This document shows, one piece after another, positions 49,426 through 61,776 of a stretch of DNA of 64,000 nt. The position numbers and the translations under genes are program-made. Origin of the DNA: Zychaea mexicana (lineage: Eukaryota; Mucoromycota; Mucoromycetes; Mucorales; Lichtheimiaceae). The number at the start of each line of letters is the position of its first letter. The stretch's first letter is position 1. The notes below the pieces were generated by a model. The model was given only the letters and a program-made list of their open reading frames with translations, did no database searches and was not told the DNA's origin. The stretch covers positions 62,001-126,000 of the forward strand of contig NW_026516664.1 of NCBI RefSeq assembly GCF_025766255.1. The letters are read 5' to 3'.

Positions 49426-49886
49426 GGTTGCTTACGTGTGGAAGCCTTAATCGTCATGTAGATGATGTACCGCAGCGATTCCCCATTCCACCAAACACAA
49501 CAGTAATCAACAAAGCCTTTAGCCCCCGCCCCCCACCCTACCCACCCTCCGATGATAGAAAATAAGGGTCGCAGATGTGTGTGTGTGTGTGTGTGTATAT
49601 GTGTGGAGGACGGGTGGCACTTGTACCGGTCAGAATGAAAGGCGGGCTAATACTTGGGGGGTGTGTGTGTGTGTGTGTGTGGAAGGTATTATCTGTGGGT
49701 GGGGAGGGAAAGGCGCAGTTGCATCTCCACAACACAAAGGGCGCAGTGTGCTTCCCACCCATTTTATTTTCCTTCTTTTGAAATAAAGCTAAAGATAGAA
49801 CCCGCGAACGCCCTTTCTTTTTCCTTCTCGCTTCCTTTTCTACAATAGCTCGGTGCTTCTTACTCGCCACCACCACCACGCGTATC
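49426..49886. other. Intergenic region with two GT microsatellites
   Basis: Contains (GT)n at about 49576-49596 and (GT)10 at 49661-49680 with G-rich flanks, then a CT-rich leader before the arrestin gene. No coding content is supported. Confidence 0.6.
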
Positions 49887-52044
49887 ATGAGAGGCCGTGC
49901 AAAGTCTGGCAAGACAATTGATATTGTACTGAACGAAGAAAAGTTCTACTTTCCAGGAGACTCTTTGCAAGGTATATTGCGCATACACATGCCACTGCCT
50001 TTTCTCTCTTTCTCCCTTTCCTCTGTTTATGCCCGCACCATGTAGAACTTACACACCATCTTGACAATGTCCAGGCACGGTCATTGTGCATCCCAAAAGT
50101 CCCACCAAGACAAACCATATAATCCTCAGGTTCACTGGCCAAGTCGTGCTTTCGGTCAAAGACAAAGAGACCATCACTTTATTCCAACGCACCCAGAACA
50201 TCCGAGCTTCTCCTGGTGATAAGGCGTGCATTCTAGAAGCCAAGCAGCATTCGTTTGCTTTCAACTTTGAGGTGCCCAAGGGAATCGAGCTGCCCAGCAC
50301 CATGGAGGTTAGTAGTATATCAAACTAATTATCTAATTAGCAAGCACAGAATAACTGTGGTTTTTTTTTTTTAATCGTGGTGCATCCATTATCAACGCTA
50401 TTATCAGTTTGCCAGAAAAGCAAAGGTGCGATATGTGCTTACTGCAATCCACGATCGACCGATGGTGCCCGAGTCGTTCTGTCCAAAGGCCCAATACGTG
50501 GTGCCCATTCTCGAATATCTTGATATCGAAGCACCTCAATTCAGGATCCCTCAAGAGAAAACTGCCAAAGCGCCATCCTTATCCAGCAAGCAATGTCAAC
50601 TCAAGATGTCTATTCCCCGTACCGGTTTTGCACGAGGTAAGGGCACACACAACGCAACAAGAGGGAAAGTTAGGGAAAGAAAAAAAAAACCCCATTGCGC
50701 TCACACACACATATATCACGGTTACATCATCGTTTTTTTCTTAAAGGCGATATCGTCACCATCCACATAATTGTCACATGCTCAGAGTCGTTGGTTGTCA
50801 ATAAGGGTCTACGGCTGGATTTGGTACGGATGGCGGATATTCGTAGCGGACGACATCAGTTTGTCAAGGAGGACGTGCTCAAGACAACCGAGCATGACCT
50901 GAACATGATTGGACCCTACAACTTTTCACAAGCCATATCATGCCAGATGCCCATTCCGACGTCAACACCCCCGACGATTGGGTATGACGGAATGACGCTA
51001 CGCATGTACTACCAAATTCGCGCCAAGGTGCGTCTCACAGACATTATCGAAAAGCCAAAGACAGTTACACTCGAACTCCCTATTGTCGTTGGCACCTGGC
51101 CCCTGGCCGATATACCCATCGACGATGACGATGACGACGACGACGATTCCTTAATGATGTCTGTTTCGGATACCGACGAGCCAACACTAACAACAACAAC
51201 AACAACACACGAGAGCAACAATGTTTTCCGCATGAGCGGCGATATTACTGCTTTCGCCATCCAACAACACAAACACGTACGGAGCAGTGCACCGCATATC
51301 GCATTGACACCCAAGGAAGACACTGTGGATCGGTCGGACAGCAAGTCGTCAAAGAGGTCTGCGTCGTCTTGGCGTTCAAACCAATCCTGGGACTCACAAC
51401 CGCTTTCACGCAACACGTCGTTAACCACGCCGGATAAATTATCTTCGTCATCGTCATTTGCTCGAACGCCCTCAGTCACCGAACCACCTGTTCTACCCCC
51501 GCCACAACCAGCACCTTTACCAACCAACAACAACAACAACAACAATAATAATCGCAATAGTTTCATGTACTTTGATCCTCATCCAACATCCAATCACTAT
51601 CCCCAACAGCAACAGCAAGACCCTCGTCGACAAGCAACCGCCTTTTCAATCTCACCCCCACGGTCCTATGGGGGTCCAGCGCCAATGAGAGCAGGAGGAA
51701 TCCACGATGACTCTATGGTTTATCCATCCGTACCGCCACCGCCTTATACCACGCCACAAAACGCCAACGTCCCAAACCATGTTCTCCAACCACTACCAAC
51801 CCCACCATCCGTAGTAGGAGGACCTCATCATCAGCCCATCCTAGATCATGCATCATCCTCATCGCTTTCTTTACAGCAACAACAACAACAACAACAACCT
51901 ACCACCATGCTCCACCCTGGTGACACTTTTATGACAGATTCATCTGATGACGATTCGTCTGATGACGACGGAGACTTGTTGCGTATTGTTCGCAAAAAGA
52001 AGAAGGCCGAGCAAAAGAGACAGCGGCAATCCATGCGTTTGTAG
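49887..52044 (+). CDS. Arrestin-related trafficking adaptor
   Basis: Exons 49887..49971, 50075..50307, 50408..50636 and 50747..52044 join in phase (614 aa). The N-terminal arrestin fold opens with IDIVLNEEKFYFPGDSLQG and includes IILRFTGQVVLSVKD and FNFEVPKGIELPSTME. The C-terminal arrestin fold is at about 160-310 (SCQMPIPTSTPPTIGYDG). The tail is disordered: an Asp run, Asn and Gln tracts, a PPPY motif at 513-516 that fits binding of WW domains in Rsp5/Nedd4 ubiquitin ligases, and a Ser/Asp-rich block before a basic end (RKKKKAEQKRQR). ARTs recruit the ligase to plasma-membrane transporters to trigger endocytosis. The cargo is unknown. Confidence 0.92.
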
Positions 52045-53831
52045 ATTTTTATCTTTCCCCTTCTGAATCCATACTCTATTCATTATCTTCCACAACAACG
52101 ACAACACAAGTAAACTTCATCCCCGCGCCCCTTTGTGTGTAATAACTTCTCTCTTACTGTACATGCTTTTTTATTTTATCTTGTATTTATAATTTCTTAC
52201 ATATATTACTCGTTATTTTTGTACGTGTTACCACCACCATTTAAGATATTGTATGAATTTGTGTATGTGAAATATCTGGGTTATACGTTGTACGTGTGAA
52301 CTATCTTTTTTTTTTTTATATAGTGTGGAACGCAATTATTAAGTGCTTGTCTCAGTGCTTTGCAAAAAAACTCGTCATCTGCCCTGCAGGGTCCATATCG
52401 GTTGGGCTTGTTGTGTGACCTGATTTGGCGTGCCACCCTTGCGGCTGGTTATTTTTCTTATACCCGATCTGAGAATATGCATGATCAGGAGAGCTCTGTT
52501 GTGATCAGGTATCTGCACAGGTAAAACCAATGCTTACCAGCCATAAATAAAAAAAAGGCTCTGCCCCAAACATTGCTTTTCATGACGGGGACTGCTGTAC
52601 CTTGAAGAAAAGTGTCATGATGGGTAGTTCTAATGAAACAAATATTACTGTAACTGCGTTACTAATGGCAGGCGACATTTTCAAAAGAAAAAAAATCTCC
52701 CTCCTTTTTGATCCCATTCATCGATCGTGTGAGTAGTTTTTTTCTGATATTGCATCTCCATGTTACTGAAAAGCAAGCCATCATATTTGCAAGTTTCGCT
52801 TTTGTAAAGCCTTCCATGACATTTGCACTTTAAAAAATCATCAGTCTTGGTGATTGTAGTAATCAATTATCAAACGTGCACAATGTGGGTCAGTCTTAAA
52901 GTTGGTGGATGGGCCACGACTAAAGAGTGAGGTTGTATAGAATAAGAACGAGAGCTCTACTACGGCATATGAAAAATAGGAGCATATTATACAGACATGC
53001 TCTGTATCGTTATATTTGCTGCTCTATACTTAATAAATGACACTGTGATGTTTGCCCTGAATGATACGTGCTAAGAGAAAGAAGCTGGATGACTTGCAAA
53101 GTGCACTTGCCATCAGAGAATCTTATCCTTTACGAGCAGCATGGTATCTAAACTCATTCAACAAACCCGTCCCATTATTGTCCATAGCTGATACTTCTGC
53201 ACACCCACCAGTGTGCTCTTCAAGTCATTAGAGCTTCCATGTGGCATAAAGTTAGCATAACACATGTTGAGATGATGAGCTTTTTGCGTAAATGACGGTG
53301 ATAGAGTTTTCTACATTGTAAAGCTATGCTCTGCATATCATCAAAAACCGTGTAAATGGAACAATGAAGTGTAGTATGAATCACTGTTTTGTAAGATGTG
53401 ATTAGCTCTCAATATACAGACATGATCGGCGAGATATTATGCCCATCTAAACATGCATATATAAGCTTCTGTTGATAGGGTGTTTTCTGAAGCCAGCTAC
53501 AGTGAGGTGTCGTCCGTAATCACAAAGTGGCGTATTAGCCCAGAACCGGTATAGGGCAACATGGATCTATGAAAAGGAGAAAACGCAAAGGAAAGGGCCT
53601 GTGTACCGCGTCGTAAAAAACGAGGCAAATGGGCACGAAATTCCTCAAAAGGCAACATAGTCACTTGGGGTAGGACGTCACTTGTTTTTTTCGCCTCCAG
53701 ACCCCGTTTTACGAGCTGAATAGCAACATAACAGACACACCAGCATCGAAACAGGTATCGGGCGTCGAACCACACCACCTTTTTTTTTTCTTAAACTTTT
53801 ATTTATAACCCCCCCACTCACACATTCCGTA
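52045..53831. other. Intergenic stretch
   Basis: About 1.8 kb without an accepted gene. A minus-strand ORF at 53497-53778 (93 codons), 53 bp from the start of the complex I gene, has no motif and is not called. T-rich 3' sequence follows the arrestin gene. Confidence 0.45.
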
Positions 53832-56600
53832 ATGTTGCGCGTCATCAACAAGGCTGGTGTTGCGCGCAGAACGCCTACTCTTTTGAAAACCGGAGGTATA
53901 TATACCAAGACGCATTTTTCTTTACTTAATTCGACCCGAGCAACAACAGCAACAACAATAGCAATTACAACCCGCTCAACACCCGAAAACAACAACAACA
54001 ACAACAGCAAAAATTGACAACGAAACAATATAATCCGCCATTATTAATAATTATATAATTACTCAAATTTTAATATAGCACGTGCGTTTTCTGCCACTGT
54101 CTCTAAAAAGGAGGAAATCGAAGTTTTTATTGATGGCAAGTCTGTCATGATCGAGCAGGGCTCTGCCTTGATTCAGGCCTGTGAGAAGGCTGGTGCTGAT
54201 GTACGTAGTCGTTACGATCCACTTTGTTTTGTTTCTAGAAACAGCCTTACCTAATTCTGAATGGTACTTTAAAAATTCTGATAGATTCCTCGTTTCTGCT
54301 ACCACGGTAAATAACAAACGAACTGAATACACGAGATAAAAAAAAACGATCGATAGAGGAGAAGAAGGAAAGGCATTGACGATTGGATTTCTGTTATAAT
54401 AGACCGCTTATCCGTTGCTGGTAACTGCCGTATGTGTTTGGTGGAGGTTGAACGCGCCCCCAAGCCCATTGCTTCATGCGCTTACCCAGTTATGCCCGGT
54501 ATGAAGGTCAAGACCAACACGGCCATGGTCCACAAGGCGCGTGAAGGTGTGATGGAATTCCTGCTGTACAACCATCCTTTGGACTGCCCTATCTGTGACC
54601 AGGGTGGTGAGTGTGATTTGCAGGACCAGAGCATGCGTTACGGTAGCGACCGTGGTCGCTTCCACGAGCCCCGTGGCAAGCGTGCTGTCGAGGACAAGAA
54701 CTTTGGTCCTCTTATCAAGACCGAAATGACCCGTTGTATCCAGTGCACGCGTTGTGTCCGTTTCGCAAACGAAGTCGCTGGTGCTCCCGAACTCGGCACC
54801 AGCGGTCGAGGCAACGACATGCAAATCAGCACCTACATTGAAAAGACGATCGAATCTGAAATGTCCGGCAACGTCATTGACCTCTGCCCTGTCGGTGCTT
54901 TGACTTCCAAGCCTTACCAAATGAAGGCCCGTCCTTGGGAGCTCAAGAAATACGAATCGATCGATGTGTCCGACGCCATTGGCAGCAACATTCGTCTCGA
55001 CACGCGTGGTGTTGAAGTCATGCGCATTTTGCCCCGATTGAACGACGAGATTAACGAGGAATGGATTTCGGACAAGACTCGTTTCTTCTACGACGGTTTG
55101 CGCGTCCAGCGTTTGACAATGCCTTTGGTGCGTGAGGGTGACCGTTTCGTCCCTTCCAGCTGGGAAAAGGCCCTTGAGCGCGTCAGCAACGAATTAAGCA
55201 AGGTTGAGGGTAACAACGCCAAGGCCATTGCTGGTCACCTTGCCGATGCCGAATCCATGGTCGCCCTGAAGGATTTGATGAACCGCGTTGGCTCTGAAAA
55301 CTTGGCTATCGATGCTCCCAACGGTGGCAAGCCTCTTGCCTTGAATGCCGACTTCCGGGGCAACTACGTCTTGAACTCGACCATCGCTGGTGTTGAGGAG
55401 GCTGATGTTGTCTTGCTCGTTGGCTCTAACCCTCGCCACGAAGCTCCTATCCTGAACACCCGTCTCCGCAAGGCCTACTTGCACAACGGTCAAGACTTTG
55501 GTCTTGTCGGTGAGGCCGCTGACTTGACTTATGACTACGCACACATTGGTCAGGATGCCAAGTCGATCGAATCCTTGTTGGACGGCTCCCATCCTTTCTC
55601 CAAGCGTCTCGCTGAGGCCAAGCGGCCCATGATCTTGGTCGGCTCGGGTGTTGTTGAGAACGCCAAGGACAGTGAATACCTGCTTTCCAAGGTCGCTGAG
55701 CTTGCTGACAAGCACAAGAGCACCGTCTTCCAGGATAATTGGAACGGTTTCAACGTTCTCCAGCGTGTAAGTATCTTTAGTAGCTTATCCTAGGAAAAAC
55801 AAACATGAGAGAATGATGGGGACTAACTGATTACTCGTGGTTGTATATAATATCATATAGGCTGCTGGCAGAACCGCTGCATATGAAATGGGCTTCGTTC
55901 CCACATCCCAGGAAGCTGCCTCTACCTCCGCCAAGTTCCTCTACCTCTTGAACGCCGATGAAATCAATGCTGCTGATGTGCCCAAGGATGCCTTCGTTGT
56001 ATACCAAGGTCACCACGGTGATGTTGGTGCCCAATATGCCGATGTCATCCTTCCAGGCTCTGCCTTTACCGAAAAGAATGCCACGTATGGTTTGCTGTGC
56101 AGGATTTTGTGTGGAATATGTGAAATTAGAGAGAAAAGAGCGGGTAATGCATATGGCCGTAATGCTAAGACTACTGACAATGTAAAATATATATATTATA
56201 TAGTTATATGAACACTGAAGGCCGTACACAAATCACCCGTGCTGGTGTCAACCCACCAGCTGCTGCCCGTGAGGATTGGAAGATCATTCGTGCACTTTCC
56301 GAGCTTGCAGGCAAGACCCTTCCCTACGACGACCTCCCGTCTGTTCGTGCACGTCTTTCCGAAATCAGCCCTGCCCTTACCCGCTACGACGTTGTCGAGC
56401 AACCCACCACCAGCCAACTTGGTCTTTCGACCCTCCGTAAATCCGATGCCAAGAGTAGTGGTGAAGTACTCTCTTCTGTGATCAAGAACTTCTACCAGAC
56501 CGACTCTATCTCGCGTGCATCAAGCACGATGGCCAAGTGCACCAAAGCCTATGTTGAGGGCAAACAAGTAGATGACGAGCTCGAGAGAGCCGCCGCTTAG
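53832..56600 (+). CDS. Mitochondrial complex I 75 kDa subunit (NDUFS1)
   Basis: Exons 53832..53895, 54079..54200, 54285..54306, 54403..55766, 55861..56084 and 56204..56600 join in phase (730 aa, family-typical). A basic N-terminus ([13 protein letters not shown]) is a mitochondrial targeting signal. The 2Fe-2S domain follows ([15 protein letters not shown]; ligands in [16 protein letters not shown]). Then come the H/C-ligated 4Fe-4S cluster region ([19 protein letters not shown]), the 4Fe-4S set [14 protein letters not shown] and DLCPVGAL, and the molybdopterin-oxidoreductase-like part ([28 protein letters not shown]). It carries electrons from NADH toward ubiquinone in the matrix arm. Exon 3 is only 22 nt and encodes part of the 2Fe-2S ligand loop. 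Codon use is strongly biased (GGT, AAG, CTT/CTC), as for a highly expressed gene. Confidence 0.97.
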
Positions 56601-59356
56601 AGAGTTATAACAGGAAAAACCAAGACATGCCCCCCCCACACACACAATCAAATCAAACAAACAACCTTGCAAAATCATTCAACAATAAAAAACAATGCTT
56701 TTTTGTCTTTCGTAGAAACTAAATAAACAAAATGGAACAAAACCCAACATAACCACGTGAGCGAAATAAAAGAAAAGATAATGATGGAAAGGTAAAATAA
56801 AAGCTCATATGTGCAGGGACCAACGTACATGATGCCATGTACGGTAAACAGGTTGTTCTCAATCTCGTTTGTGAGTACAAGTGCCACGTTGACGCTTGAC
56901 CATAATCAAGGCATCACCGCTATCCATCGACAGATGTGGTCTCGTGTGATATTGTTTTCAGGGGGGCGTCAAGGGGAATAATCTTCGTCTCTTATTTGGG
57001 GGAGGGGGGGCTGAATGGGCTTCCTATGTGTATGTGAAATACAGCAGCAGTGCTGTCAACGGGAGCAAGCCACCTTACTACTGACGAGACGTAAACAGGC
57101 AAGATTATCTATCTGTTCGCTCGCTCGAAAATAAAGTGTCTATCGTAACCCCCTTTTTCTCCTTTGCTGCTAACCGAAATTTGGGTAATTCCTTTTAAAC
57201 GGGAGGAGGTCAGGGGGACGGGAAAGTGAGCGAGCGAGCAAATGACTTAGCAGAAAGCAATAATAACAACAACAACAATGGCTCCCTAGATTGATGTAAC
57301 GTTCGAAAATTATTCTCCTCTCTGACCTAGCTCATCATCTATCATTTTTGCAAACGAGAAAGGCGATCCAACCTCCCCCCCACATAGCCATTAACGAGAA
57401 AGAAAAAGGGCTCCTCATAAACTTGCAGCTATTATGTATAATCGTGATATACTAGACTGAGATTCCAAATCTCCTTCTTATTTAGCGATAGGTTGCAGTA
57501 TCTACAATTGGCCAAGTCCCTGCGGTTGGGCCATGACACCCACGGGTTTTTCTTAAATGATGGATTGCGTTGTTTCAACTAGTATGATGGATAATATGCA
57601 GGCCTAGCGAAGCGCGATCGCTGTTAAAACGACCCTTTTTTTTGAAGTAGAGAATATTGCACATGAAATTAAATGGAAATGATTTACATCCTTTACAGAG
57701 TATGTAATAAGCTCGTTAATATCGTACAAAACAACGTTTATTCCTTCTTTTCTCAGTTTAGGAGCCACGCTGTCATATATAGCGAGCAAATAGCAATAAT
57801 AATAAGCAAAGACCACGCGATACATATTAATCTGGCCCTTGCCCCAAATACGGTGAGACGGTCTTTCTTTCGTATCATGTACTCCCATTACTACTATCGA
57901 TTGGTTTCAAAAAGATGGACAAGTACAACACACGGCCAACGAGCACTAAGAATAATAAAAAAGGGCTCTCCTCACTCACACACAGGGCAGCACATACCAA
58001 ACACAAGAACCATCCTTTCTCCTGGATGCCCCCCAGAAACCGAGAGACTGTTCTGTAGACAACTCTAACTGTAATGTTTAAATATACATGTTTTGCGGAC
58101 CTTTTACGATTGAGCAAGCGCCTGACGTGTATGTGATAAGATGTAAATTAGAGCTTAATGCAAATCTTTGACAACCATCGGTAACAGCAGTGGGTATATA
58201 GCTTTCCACCTCCCCTGCACCCCCTCCTTCCTCATAAACCCTCATCAGCGAAAACTCATTGGTACTTGTCTCACATCTCTACACTCCCATTCTATTTCAG
58301 CCTCCTTTGTAATAGCAGTAACGAGCCACGTTTAGTGGGCAGTAAGACAGAGAATAATGGACCCATCAATTTTCACATAAAGTGCATATGCACCATCCGC
58401 TTTTGTTTAAAGAAATGGGATCGATTCTTTCCTGCTACTCCAAGATAATGGCAGTAACAGCGATGATGGTGATATGATGCAATGTCATCATCTACTGGAA
58501 ATAGAAAGGTCCTCCTATCAAAACATCAACACACACACACAGGCAGCACGTATTCATCATCATCAACATCAGCAACACCACCATCATCATCATTTGCTGT
58601 CTCAGATACGCTTGTTACCGCATCTCCTTATACATCATACATATGTCTTGCATTCTTTCCCTCACTTGCTTATTTGCAGCTAAAATATGCACCTCGAAAT
58701 ATTGGGCACCATGTCGTGTTTGTCTTCCGTACAAAACCCGCTGTAATTGATTGCATATCTTTTTACTCCTCATCTCAAGTATACATCATCTGCAACAGAA
58801 AATACAAGAGCGCTATTCTTATTACTACTATTCCATAAGCTTCTGATTTGCGATTCTTTCCGTGTTTTCACCGATCATTCAAAGCAAAACAAAAGAAAGG
58901 GGGGTGAGGTGTTACTTGTGGTAATTTGTAATAGCGAAAATAAAAGCAGGATTGAGCTCCACTCTAAATGATCGACATGCGACGACGACGATACGGCAAA
59001 AGAACAACAGATTACGTTCTCTTTTGAAAATCAGCAGCGGAAAAGAAATGCGTATTCTGTAATGTTCAGATAACTCTTTATGTCAAGAAATAGGGGGGGA
59101 AGAATTGGGGGAATGATGTGGTGCGCTAGATGTCTTATATGCAACTCACTTTGTTTGGATGAGGGGAGACAGAGAGAGAGAGAGAGAGAACGAGAGGGGG
59201 TGGGGGATCGTTGGGTAACATAAAAAAAGGTACCGATTCTTCTATACCGTTGGTTTACATTGGGCATTGTACATTTATGGAGTTGATCGCTGAGAGTGTG
59301 GGTGTCTTTTTCCTTAATAGTTGCCGCTGCAGCATAACTGTAAAGTTTGAACTCTC
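56601..59356. other. Intergenic stretch
   Basis: About 2.8 kb with no recognisable gene. It holds C-rich and G-rich runs near 56631 and 57000, a CA run near 58530, an imperfect CAT/CAC stretch at 58556-58596 and a GA repeat (about 59171-59189). Open frames at 57673-58068 and 58482-58838 lack motifs. Confidence 0.5.
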
Positions 59357-59363
59357 TATAAAT
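59357..59363 (+). promoter_or_regulatory. TATA box of the C2H2 gene
   Basis: TATAAAT lies 167 bp before the ATG at 59524, followed by a CT-rich leader. Confidence 0.55.
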
Positions 59364-59523
59364 GATCCAACGTACTGGGCCCTTCCCACCTCTCTTTCTC
59401 TCTTTGTCTCTTATCTTTCGCTCAACCGCTATACTCTTTTAATTCAACTTCTTTTTCTCTGTATTGTGTACTTTACTACTACTATTAGCACTGCTACCAA
59501 AAAGATCATCGCTCTATAGAACA

Positions 59524-60711
59524 ATGTACAGCTCAGACTCATATGAAGTTTATGCCCATGATGCCGTCAGCACGCCAAATAACAATGACATGCATTCTTT
59601 GATGAACTGGGCCTCTATAAAGCATGAGCCACAGCCTGAACAGCAACAGCAGCAATGTTATCCCCCAACCATGTTCCACGCGCCTCCTCCTCCGTCGCTT
59701 CAGTCTGTAATACCATCCAACTTGACATCCACGACGAGCAGCAACGGTCCACACTATTATGACGACATCAACAATGTGCAACAACCTTATGATATGCTGC
59801 ATCACCACAACAATCTTCATCGTCTTTCAGTTTACTCTGCTCCTTCGGCATTGTCGTCTTCCACTAATACTGTAGTGGACGAGCTCTATGGTGGTGGTAG
59901 TGCTTCTATCGCTGCCGACGATACCCAAAGCATGAAGAGTAGTAACGGCAAGCCGCCATGCCTTTCGCACGCGTCGCCATCTTCTTCGCTATCGTCGTCG
60001 CCATTCTCGCCAGACTGCTGTTTGCAGCAGCCTCCTCTTCCAACGACGCCCGTCGACCTCTACTATCGACAGAACACCATGGTACGTCGGTCGTCCGATT
60101 ACGATCAGCATCATCATCATCATCAACATCACCACCCTATGGATTATGGTGCGTCATCCTGCACATGTCCCGCCGAGTCTCCTAGTGATGCTGTTGGTGG
60201 AAGCTATTACGATACTACCTTTTATACTATGCAGCACCCAATGTCCCCAATCACACCAGTGGATATCGATCCGGGAATGTGTATGGCAGCAGCAACCATG
60301 GCAGCAGCAACAACAACCATGGCAACAGTAACCAAAGGACATGAAACAGCAGCAAGCTCAGAAGCTTCGTCGCCGTCATCGCCGTTGTCAAACACTACAA
60401 CTGCTAATTTTACTACCAACAATTCTGCTGCTGCTGCCACCACAGCAACAACAACGGCAGGAACGACAAACGGCGAGATTCGGCCCTATGCCTGTTGTAT
60501 GTGCACTCGAGCTTTTGCGCGCAAACATGATCTGCAACGGCACGTCCGCGTCCATACTGGTGACAAGCCCTATGTCTGTTTGTGTTGCAAAAAGGCATTT
60601 GCTCGAACAGACGCTCTCAAACGTCACCTTAGAATGGAGGAGGCATGTCGTCTAAGTCCCGAAGTACAAGCCATGAAGTGTGCCGGCAAACGTCGGTATC
60701 GCAATCTCTGA
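59524..60711 (+). CDS. C2H2 zinc-finger transcription factor, Crz1-like
   Basis: One exon encodes 395 aa. Residues 1-315 are disordered and rich in Ser, Gln, His, Thr and Ala. Two C2H2 fingers lie near the end: RPYACCMCTRAFARKHDLQR (about 319) and KPYVCLCCKKAFARTDALKR (about 347). FARKHDLQRH followed by FARTDALKRH is the finger pair of calcineurin-responsive Crz1/Prz1 factors, which move to the nucleus after calcium signals and drive ion and wall stress genes. I could not identify a certain PxIxIT calcineurin docking motif, so calcineurin control is inference. The start is the ATG nearest the leader; in-frame sequence upstream lacks an ATG with context. Confidence 0.88.
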   Translation: MYSSDSYEVYAHDAVSTPNNNDMHSLMNWASIKHEPQPEQQQQQCYPPTMFHAPPPPSLQSVIPSNLTSTTSSNGPHYYDDINNVQQPYDMLHHHNNLHRLSVYSAPSALSSSTNTVVDELYGGGSASIAADDTQSMKSSNGKPPCLSHASPSSSLSSSPFSPDCCLQQPPLPTTPVDLYYRQNTMVRRSSDYDQHHHHHQHHHPMDYGASSCTCPAESPSDAVGGSYYDTTFYTMQHPMSPITPVDIDPGMCMAAATMAAATTTMATVTKGHETAASSEASSPSSPLSNTTTANFTTNNSAAAATTATTTAGTTNGEIRPYACCMCTRAFARKHDLQRHVRVHTGDKPYVCLCCKKAFARTDALKRHLRMEEACRLSPEVQAMKCAGKRRYRNL

Positions 60712-61515
60712 TCTCGGTGCATTATTACCTTTCTTTATTTCTCTCTCGTTTTTTTCTAAAAAAAAACCTTTTCGTTCTTATTTCTTATCATTATTGTTCA
60801 CTTGTCTATCCACCCCCATGCGTACCCCATCCCTGTCCATTCCCTCCTTCAAAAACAAAGCGTTTGATTTTCGCGCCTCCCAAAAAAGAAGCAAGACAAA
60901 AAAAAAATACACTCAAGCTAATTCCCATTGAATATTACATTACTGCCACTTACTGTTGCCTCGCCCGAGCTCTTTCTCAAACTCCTCCAAAATCCATTTC
61001 ATCCATCCATTATTCTTTCACTGTTATCTTCATTCATCGTTCCGTTTCAATGCTATACTTATTCTTATTATTCTTATTATGCTTATTACTCTCTATCTCT
61101 CCCCTACACACACGGCTGCTACCTTTCACATCGTATCACTTCTCTGCGCCTCTCTGTCTCCTTTTTTCGTTCTGAACCCCACCCTCCCCCAAAAAATTAC
61201 ATATACATTATACAGCACCGCATACTACCATATAAGCCAATTCTTTTACTTTCCCGTTCTCTCTCTCTATGTGTATGCCTTGGCACAAAAAACAAAGTCA
61301 TAACCGCATATCCCTATTTGCTTTCTTCAATCAATCAATCAATCGACCAATCAACCAAAAAGAGACCCCCTTTTTATTCTTGCATATCTTTATAAAAGTC
61401 ATAGTTAGTTCTTCTCATCATATACCTTATTTTATATACATAAACACTTTAAAAAAAAAGAAGCTTTAGCCGAATAGCTGTTACCGTTTCCCTGCATAGA
61501 AAGCACACTATTACA
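60712..61515. other. 3' region of the C2H2 gene
   Basis: C/T-rich and A-rich low-complexity sequence. It gives long but meaningless open frames on the plus strand. No gene is supported. Confidence 0.5.
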
Positions 61516-61776
61516 ATGTTGAATACTTTGCATGATCCTAATACAATACAATACAATAATACATACTCGTTAGTAGCAGCACTATTAGAGGAAAATGAAC
61601 TCGATCGTTCTTTTGCAGCAATCCCAATATTAGCTTATTCTTCATATCTCTCTTATTGGCTGCATCAACCATCCCACGTACACTGCATCAAGTTTGCTTC
61701 TGTAGACGCTGCTGTCGCTGATCAATATGCCCCTGCGTTATTGAGTGGGACAGTAAAGTTTTGTTTGGGTGCATGA
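61516..61776 (+). CDS. Possible small hypothetical protein (86 aa)
   Basis: A single frame starts at an ATG after AT-rich leader sequence and encodes 86 aa with ordinary amino-acid composition (MLNTLHDPNTIQYNNTYSLV and a small hydrophobic centre). No domain, signal peptide or membrane span is clear. It stands alone between the C2H2 gene and the converging minus-strand gene. It may be real or chance. Confidence 0.3.
   Translation: MLNTLHDPNTIQYNNTYSLVAALLEENELDRSFAAIPILAYSSYLSYWLHQPSHVHCIKFASVDAAVADQYAPALLSGTVKFCLGA

Noticed and set aside
53497..53778. Minus-strand ORF of 93 codons just upstream of the complex I gene
   Set aside because: No motif, unusual composition and overlap with the expected promoter of the plus-strand gene. 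It would need transcript evidence.
60645..61395. Long plus-strand ORFs rich in Ser, Leu and Tyr
   Set aside because: They come from C/T-rich 3' sequence after the C2H2 gene. Composition is not protein-like and no motif exists.
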